A stretch of DNA of 64,000 nt, from positions 196,001 through 260,000 of the forward strand of contig CM063260.1 in NCBI GenBank assembly GCA_032158295.1, written 5' to 3'. The notes beneath the pieces are model-generated. The model saw only the letters and a program-made list of their open reading frames with translations. It was not told the DNA's origin and did not search any database. Positions 48,401 through 64,000 of the stretch are shown here, piece by piece (the stretch's first letter is position 1; each line of letters opens with the position of its first letter). Position numbers and translations under genes: made by a program. The DNA is from Pycnopodia helianthoides (lineage: Eukaryota; Echinodermata; Asteroidea; Forcipulatida; Asteriidae).

Positions 48401-50041
48401 TCATTCAAAACCACAGTGGGTGATATTGAATGGTCAGACAGGAAGAGGGTTAACTTTACTAATGTCTGACCATTCAATCTGCCTCTGTGGTTTTGAATAA
48501 TCTGCATATGTTTTATGTAGATAAACTGTACCGGCCTGCAATCTGTTGCGAATGCTTTCATACAGTGCACGGATAGTTCTGTGTAGTTCTTGCACACTTG
48601 TGCCTCTATACCTATGCAGTGAATGGATTCAAGCGTGGTCACTTGCTGTTAAATATTACCAAGTACAGTAGGAGGGTTAACAGTTTCAAAGTCAAAATGT
48701 CTCATATTTAGTTGGTTAACATTCTTAAACATGACAATGTGGAGTGGCTAGTGACAAAGAAAAAAAAACAGCTTGATGAGGATTCCTCAGTTAAGATTTT
48801 GTTTTCCCCATAAACATAAGACAAAAGGAATAGATGTGGGAATCAGAAATCTTGAAACACATCTGATCTACCCACCTTGAATCGGTGGATGTCTGATATT
48901 GGATTCTTCAATCGCTCTCATTTCTTGTAAGAGAGCATCCATGTGGAATGTTTGCGGAGGTCCAACATGACGCTGTTGGTCTATCAGAAACTCATTCACA
49001 AGCTGATCAAAAGAAACAATCAAACGAATATCAGTATAGATAGTTCCCGAGATACGCCATCTTAATCGGGCAACTTGGGTTTTGGCTTTGAGACGCATCA
49101 AGCATTCTAATATTTCTACGCAGCCAAGTGGCTCACAGACCAATCGTGCAAGGAATTTGATTTGATGAAACTATTATGTAGGAATTCCTTCATAACACAT
49201 GGGTTGTGCATCAAAAAATAACTACATTGCCCGTAAAAATCAGGGCTCGAAATCAACACTGGACCAGAGGCCCGAGGCCAGTGATTTCAGCGTCTGGCCA
49301 GTAAACTCATGACAGGACAAGTCTGCGGGTCTTGTACACAATTTTCAATTGAATAATTATACAAACAGCACATTGTGTGTACCTCACCGAGTAATAACTG
49401 GAATAAGAAAGTATAATTAAAATGTCGACTTTGAGTTTTAATAAATATCTTTCAATTTTCTCTTCCTGAAGTATACTTTGCCATAAAACATATGAGATCA
49501 ATCTTGTGTCAGTGCTTGTTCAGATAAAAACAGTTTCTATGTGAAACTGTGTAGATATTGTAATTTTGACTTCTGGTCTGGTAAAAGGAGTTTGGGAATA
49601 CCACAATTTTTGAGCTACAAGCCCAAAGGTCTTGTGGATTTTCCCCACAAATTCCAAGAGGATTTTTTTTTTTATTTATTTGTTTTGTTGGGGGGAGGGG
49701 GGTAGGTACTTCTAGACGAGAGGGAAATAGTGTATTAAGGTATGGGAACATTAGGCTGGGTGGGATACCCTCTGCCCCATGTTGGGCATGGTATATCAAC
49801 TACATGGTCACTCGGCCAGTGGTCCCATAGGTATTGCGAGCCCCAAGCCTCTGAACATCCTTACATCAGGTTGAGGTGTTTCAAGAAAGCCTCTTGTTGC
49901 TATGGCATGATCAAAGGGTCGACTCCCTGCCCCTCGCAGTCCCTCTTGTCTCAAAGATTTATCCTGGGCGTAATGTTGGGTCAGCCTCATTAAGGGGTTA
50001 GCTGTCCCACACTCCCCATCCACCAAATCTCGCATCGCCAT
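36456..50041 (-). CDS. PEX5: Peroxisomal targeting signal 1 receptor PEX5, 14 coding exons, 631 aa
   Basis: Cytosolic shuttling receptor that binds C-terminal PTS1 (SKL-type) signals and docks at PEX14/PEX13 to import matrix proteins (family knowledge). Exons, in gene order: 50041-49865, 49002-48876, 48073-47933, 47378-47303, 46840-46805, 46567-46471, 45163-45035, 44005-43844, 43214-43071, 42841-42771, 42225-42025, 39631-39466, 37449-37292, 36666-36456. They sum to 1896 nt and all are in phase. The N terminus [11 protein letters not shown] keeps Cys11, the residue monoubiquitinated for recycling. PEX14-binding pentapeptides: LVNEF (60), then WxxxF/Y at 114, 137, 161, 174, 186, 253, 268 and 303. 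[13 protein letters not shown] corresponds to the PEX7-binding insert of the long vertebrate isoform. Residues 316-631 are the TPR domain, including [27 protein letters not shown] and [22 protein letters not shown]. The Cys11 N terminus favours PEX5 over PEX5L. Confidence 0.96.
38217..38405. repeat. Fold-back MITE in PEX5 intron 12
   Basis: TGAGCAAGTTCGGGTGGGCG at the left is inverted at the right end. The centre is the palindrome-like CATGCTCCAGAGCATG. Confidence 0.85.
39395..39412 (-). repeat. B-box-like tRNA remnant near a PEX5 exon
   Basis: GGATTCGAACC (reverse of the B box GGTTCGAATCC) lies about 55 bp downstream, in gene direction, of PEX5 exon 12. No clear A box, so only a remnant. 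Confidence 0.35.
40154..40205 (-). repeat. tRNA-Leu-like SINE tail fragment
   Basis: AACAACACACGGGACC and CGGCTTTACGCCCCGTC match the tail module of the 63230 copy. Lies in PEX5 intron 11. Confidence 0.5.
40546..40740. repeat. Fold-back family C copy
   Basis: GAATTTATAGAGCTGCTTAA, CTGTGACTGGTACCCCGCC and TTGAGCAGAGCTACAAA. Followed directly by another copy at 40769. In PEX5 intron 11. Confidence 0.75.
40769..40970. repeat. Fold-back family C copy
   Basis: GGGCCCAATTTCACAGAGA and GCTCTTTGACACTGGGCCC are inverted ends. Interior matches the 36147 copy. Confidence 0.75.
41268..41660 (-). repeat. tRNA-Asn-like element with inverted termini, best copy
   Basis: Left arm begins CAAGTAATAAACCACAAGGG. 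Right arm ends CCCATTGTGATTTATTACTTG. About 75 bp at each end are inverted copies and include AGAAAAATTGAC / GTCAATTTTTCT. Between them lies a tRNA-like segment (about 41341-41412) plus about 170 bp of body. Lies in PEX5 intron 11. Confidence 0.7.
43332..43485. repeat. Fold-back family C copy
   Basis: GGGCCCAATTTCATAGAGCT and AGCTCCATGAAATTGGGCTC are inverted ends. In PEX5 intron 8. Confidence 0.8.
44157..44355 (+). repeat. TTAA-flanked repeat family B, partial copy
   Basis: TTAAAGGGAGGGTCTAGC, then CATAAAAACTTACTTGGTAA and GTAAAGCATTTTGAGAAAA. The right end is unclear. In PEX5 intron 7. Confidence 0.6.
46117..46377. repeat. 52-bp minisatellite, five copies
   Basis: Units begin GGTCCAACAAGGAATGACCC and contain CTTCAGTCTGCGGTGATGGT, at 46117, 46169, 46221, 46273 and 46324. 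In PEX5 intron 6. Confidence 0.95.
47150..47225. repeat. (GATT)n-like simple repeat
   Basis: TTGATTGATTGATCGATTGA and similar in PEX5 intron 4. Confidence 0.85.
47690..47855. repeat. G-rich tandem repeat of about 30 bp
   Basis: GGGGCAACTTTGTTGGGGGC and AAATTTGTTT units repeated three to four times in PEX5 intron 3. Runs of three to five G on the plus strand. Confidence 0.85.
48225..48680. repeat. Repeat family D, PEX5 intron 2 (two direct units plus one inverted)
   Basis: Two direct units of about 110 bp (GGCCAGAATGGTTTATCTAC and ACCACAGTGGGTGATATTGA), then an inverted unit containing GACCATTCAATCTGCC. AGTAGGAGGGTTAAC closes the block. Confidence 0.75.
49033..49236 (+). repeat. MITE family A, diverged copy 3
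   Basis: Shares ATAGATAGTTCCCGAGATAC, GGCTTTGAGACGCATCAAGC and the GCCCGTAAA right end with copy 1. In PEX5 intron 1, about 30 bp from exon 2. Confidence 0.65.
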
Positions 50042-51312
50042 CTTGGATCGCTGGTAGTGGTCTCAGCTTCTATTTAGTTGGCTCCTGGTCTGGAATCTAG
50101 ACTTGATTACGGTCTTGATGATTTTTAAACCATTGTTGTGTTGTAGTTGAAGATTGCAGACCAAATCTGAAAATGAGACGTGAAAATATTTGTTGTGTCT
50201 TTATGGCAAAGAAACCTGTGAAGAGAAGATGCAAGTTTTAGAGGTTATTTATATTGGTTCTCTCCTGTGGCATGAGGGTTTTTCTCCGCACCTTTTGTTT
50301 TTTCCCTGGATAAATCAAACACTTTCGATCTCTGGCTGTGCTCCATGGTATATGTAGCTGGCTGCTAGAGGCACCCTTGCATGCCTGCGGCTAAATACAT
50401 TGTCAGATTGTAACTTATTTAGCTGTGTCTCTCACAGTTCAGCTTCTTAGCTGCAACAGTGGGACGAGTAAGGATGATTAAGATTAGCCTCCCAAATTAT
50501 TTATTATTTAATTGTTATTGTTTAAAAGCAACCATAATTCATAAATACTTAAAAAGTGAAGGTAGGATACACAAACTTTAGCCAATCATGTTGATTCTTC
50601 ACTTTTTCGTTTTTCTCTACGAAATAATAATCCATTCCAAAAAACCAACCCCACCTGGATGGTCTGTCTGTCATTATTTTTAGACAATGACCGTCTCTCA
50701 GTCTCAAGTCTCACCAGTCACAATGATGAATCACGCGCGCCGTGAGTTGTCTCACTCAGCCAACAAGTAAACATGTCCAAACTCCACTCTATCACTCTGT
50801 TGGTACCTACCTAATTGGTGCCTCATCTAATGAAAACCGTCATGTATCTTTCGAAGATATTGCATTTTCAACACTGGATTTCTCGACAAAACCTCCTTGT
50901 TTTTTTAGACAGTGTAGCAGTAGCAGCTGTGTGTCTGGGTCGGGTTGATAGGTTGATACAGAGAGTTACAAAATTACGCCCCCAACGGCCCTAGATTATG
51001 TTTCATAACCCATAGTTAATACGCATGTTAACATAGTCCGAAGGGATGGACCACAGCTAGTTGTATGGAGATGGACAAGCGTTACGAAATGTTCGAGCGT
51101 TCGACGATCAAAGGTCAATACAAAAAAGTGATTGCCGTTGTACTTACTTCCTTGTACAGCAATGTTCTCCCCTTCAGTTCTGTCTGTATTATCTAATGTT
51201 TATGGGAAGTTCAATCAATGTGACTATAGTTCGATGACCTTTCACTGACATAAAATTAGTTTGTCCATTCCGCCCCCTGATCACAATATTCCTGGTGATT
51301 GTGGGATCATGC

Positions 51313-51357
51313 ACTCTAATGTACTTTAAAAAGCAGTGTTTTTAAAGTACATTAGAG
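51313..51357. repeat. Perfect hairpin
   Basis: CTCTAATGTACTTTAAAAA is followed after a short loop by its inverse. In the PEX5/PDE6D spacer; function unknown. Confidence 0.8.
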
Positions 51358-52429
51358 AGTTCTGGAATTTACTGCGCCAGCCTGGATTAGTTAAATCCGT
51401 CAGTTTTTCAGTCGTTCCTTCAACTGTTGCACGAGACCCAGCATAGGGCCAGTTTGCCTTGGTGCCAGGCTAGGCCCTTTGATTTGTTTCAGTACAACCT
51501 GCTATTTTCCTCATAGAAATGCCCGTTACTCAGGGGGAAAAAATCCAATGCCCTCACAAACACAAAGTCAAGCCTCAAGTTTACCCCCACTCGGTGAATC
51601 AATTTTTTTAAATATATATATTTTTAATATTATCTGGTCTTTCTTTTTGTTTTAACAATTCGTTAAATAGACAACAGGTGTGTCTACAAGCAAACCAATT
51701 TTCGGTCTCCTAACGGATCATGAGGGAGGATCATCATACCCGAACACTGATCCTAATCTCATGAATTCGAAAAAGCAGTGGGGCAATACATTAATGTTCG
51801 CTCCCTGGAGAATGTTGTACTGAAGAATCCTTCCCTTAATTAAAAACTTTTTGATAAAAAAACATTTTCTCTGTAACTCACACAAAATGAATTGCGAGTC
51901 TTGATCCTGTGTCCTTAAAAAGATGGCATATTGCAAAAACAATATAGCATGTCGGCAATTAAATGTAAGAATGTCAAGATAAGTTAATAATATAGTATTA
52001 TTATAATAATGAGGCACGATTCAATTTCTCCATCTGCTAATTGTATTGGATTATCACCAAGTTTTTAGTGTGTCGTCTGCAACCTTCAAACTATAAATGT
52101 TATTAGACAGTTTCCTTGCGGAGGAATATAACAAGTTCCGTCTTGGTCATCTATCCAAATTAACATATGTCATATTGTATGATAAGATTAACAAGAGCTT
52201 TGGGTACCAGACTAAATTCTTTATAACCTCAAAAACTTTCTAACGAGCATTTTGTGTGATTATTAATTGAATTGTTTTAACTTAAAATTTGTTTTACTGC
52301 TGCAACGATTAACATTGACATTACATTTAGCGTATAGTAGGAAAAAAGAGGTAGATAATAAAATGGGAGAATATTCGAGAAACTAAAATGATACTGTAGC
52401 ACCATCTACACGTTGGAAAAATAATTCAC

Positions 52430-52510
52430 CTTGACAAGCTTCCCTAGTTGCAAAGCCATTCCGCAGTCGCCATCGTATAATGTATCCGTGTGTGTCTATC
52501 GTAAGGAGAC
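52430..52510 (-). other. Candidate non-coding first exon / TSS region of PEX5
   Basis: On the minus strand a plausible donor (CTTGTCAAG followed by gtgaat) sits at 52430/52429, and an acceptor-like ccactaccag lies about 9 nt upstream of the PEX5 ATG at 50041. Together they would give a 5' UTR exon near 52430-52510 and an intron of about 2.4 kb. An ATG inside it opens only nine codons before a stop. If real, PEX5 and PDE6D start within roughly 150 bp of each other. This rests on splice motifs only. Confidence 0.35.
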
Positions 52511-52625
52511 CGTTTCTTGGACTTTGATGCCTTTTTTCTCACCGAAAAGCTGATATTTCAGACTTGGATTGTAGACGTTCTGATCTGGAGTTGTGTCGAG
52601 GGACCGTTAGGGTAGAAGAGGCAAA

Positions 52626-62455
<9,830 letters not shown>

Positions 62456-63229
62456 TAAGTATTCACCTAAAACATGGGCCGTGTTTTGGCGACTGTGACC
62501 GAAAACAAGTTTCTGGGGTAAAACTCACTGACTGAAACAATTTTCGAGAGCTACGCAATAAGGGGTTGGTAACCAGAAACAGTTCATGACGTAGGTACAT
62601 CTTTAGAAAATTCACGTTCTTAAAAGTAATGGAACTTAGTCTTTGTAATTTTATCAACATTATTTAATTTTGGTGCTTCAAGGTATTTCATTTTTAAAAG
62701 AACTCCATTGACATTTTCCAATGTTTTTCTTGAAACCAAGCCCAATCGAGACAACAAGTCGGTTACAGTCTGGTCGGAACAGCCGTGTCACCACGCTTCA
62801 ACCGAACTCGCAAAAACGCTTAACTAGTGACCAAAGTACAAACATGTTTCTGGTTGGGGGTCCCCTAAACGCACTCCAATGTAGCCACACTGAGGTTGAA
62901 TAAATAGCCTGGTCCCCTTAAAGACTGCATAAATGTACATGTAGTAACCATGACTGCTGTTGACTAGGCAGGGAACTTGACCACATTACTATTTCAACTC
63001 AACCCTTGTTTAATTGTAATGCCTTGCGATGTTTTTTTTTATAAAAATGATAATCAGTTCTTAGTGCTTCATCTAATCAGTTCTTATATAGTGCTTCATC
63101 TAGCGCTGATTATGTTTAAAGCAGTTGTGCTAAGCACTGGAGTTTTTGTAAGGGTTTACAAGGTGCAATCTGCTGCCAACCATGCCAGAAAAGACCAGGG
63201 CATGCAGGGCAGCCCCCTTCTCTTTGCGA

Positions 63230-63427
63230 TAAGTGTACTGGGTTCTTTTATGCGCAATACACAACACACAGGGCCTACGGCTTTACATCCCATCCGAAGG
63301 ACGAAGCAATAATGGTTAAGTGTCGTCCTTAAGGACACAAGTGTGAAGACCGTGACTCCAACCCACACTCTGTTAATCAGAAACATCCAAACTTGAGTCC
63401 GTTGTGCTGAGTTGCTCAGCCACGATA
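63230..63427 (-). repeat. tRNA-Leu-like SINE, near full length
   Basis: The same family as at the left edge. Minus-strand tRNA-like head with Leu-type anticodon loop, then a tail ending in AAAAGAACCCAGTACAC. Lies in PDE6D intron 2. Confidence 0.7.
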
Positions 63428-63907
63428 TAACCACATGATTCGTTCCACAAGTTGTGAGTTTTATTGCCTGTCAAACCGAAGTGCAAGTATTTTTCACTGT
63501 TTGTCAGTTTATAAAATTACTAAATTTATGAGCATGGCATATAAAGTTTGATAACCAGATTTTAAAATTTAGTCATTGACAACAATTCCTTGAGGCAGGA
63601 AATACGTTACAATTAAAAAAATTAAAAATGTCATCTTTGCCATAGCCATGACAGTCTGAATTGTGGGCTACCAATTTGTACTTTGAAAATTTACTTTCCT
63701 TCTCTTCCAATTTGTCAACCATCTGGGTTACTGACATATGGGCATGTTATTGTCAAACACAATCGTCCCTTCATGATGCTCAAATCAAGATCTCTTCAGA
63801 CATTGTTGGGTATACACAAAATCAGACGGTGCCTCCCTGCAAAAAAAAAAACCCTTGTGAACAGGTGAATGATCTAACGGCTAATTGACACTGCATATTG
63901 GACTTGT

Positions 63908-64000
63908 AGTGTACTGGGTTCTTTTATATGATACACAACACACAGGACCTACGGCTTTATGTCCCATCCCATCCATGGTGGAGTCTCTTGCTTAAGGATA
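63908..64000 (-). repeat. tRNA-Leu-like SINE, tail part, cut by the window edge
   Basis: Starts with the same GGTTCTTTTAT and ACACAACACACAGG modules as the copy at 63230 and runs off the window before the tRNA-like head. Confidence 0.6.

Larger units (their letters stand above)
50042..52625. promoter_or_regulatory. Spacer between the PEX5 and PDE6D start codons
   Basis: Head-to-head interval of about 2.6 kb with no convincing coding exon. The PEX5 start overlaps AAGATGGCG, a YY1-type core often found at housekeeping starts. The interval also holds a perfect hairpin at about 51313-51357. The promoter itself is most likely close to 52500-52625, next to the PDE6D start. The regulatory role is inferred from position. 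Confidence 0.4.

Noticed and set aside
49804..49865. Extension of PEX5 exon 1 to the end of its ORF
   Set aside because: A good donor (gtaagg) at 49864 joins exon 2 in phase and matches PEX5 structure; the extra residues do not.

Overview
The window is animal nuclear DNA: AT-rich, with intron-split genes, GT-AG splice sites and many short interspersed repeats. The gene set, the single-exon divergent rhodopsin-type receptor and the tRNA-derived and fold-back repeats fit a marine deuterostome. An echinoderm, probably a sea star, is my best guess. That taxonomic call is inference.

From left to right there are six protein genes. (1) BMS1, minus strand, coding exons 12307 to 295. It encodes the ribosome-biogenesis GTPase, and its C-terminal part lies beyond the left edge. 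(2) A polyhomeotic-like (PHC) Polycomb gene, plus strand, about 14872-23364, with HD1, FCS zinc finger and SAM domain. It is divergent from BMS1. (3) A single-exon, atypical class-A GPCR, plus strand, 27079-28140. (4) MRPL47 (mitoribosomal protein uL29m), plus strand, six exons, 29321-33295. (5) PEX5, the peroxisomal PTS1 receptor, minus strand, 14 coding exons, 50041-36456, convergent with MRPL47. (6) The first two coding exons of PDE6D (prenyl-binding protein), plus strand, 52626-52666 and 62392-62454, separated by a 9.7-kb intron and running off the right edge. PDE6D is head-to-head with PEX5.

Exon boundaries were read by eye from splice sites, reading phase and similarity to remembered family members. 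For BMS1, MRPL47, PEX5 and the main PHC exons every junction keeps phase. The visible BMS1 coding sum is 3120 nt. MRPL47 sums to 840 nt (279 aa) and PEX5 to 1896 nt (631 aa). The 5' end of PHC is unsettled.

The spaces between exons are filled mostly by non-coding repeats. They comprise two tRNA-derived SINE-like families (Leu-like and Asn-like), several fold-back/MITE families (one apparently flanked by TTAA), a few minisatellites and GT-rich satellite DNA. No operons, CRISPR arrays, rRNA genes or viral genes were seen. The genes are unrelated housekeeping or developmental genes and do not form one pathway. Their linkage is still notable, because PHC, MRPL47 and PEX5 relatives are also linked on human chromosomes 3 and 12. 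I did not find a clear new biological system. The best leads are that conserved linkage, a tandemly duplicated splice acceptor in BMS1, the motif-poor GPCR and a hybrid SINE/fold-back element.
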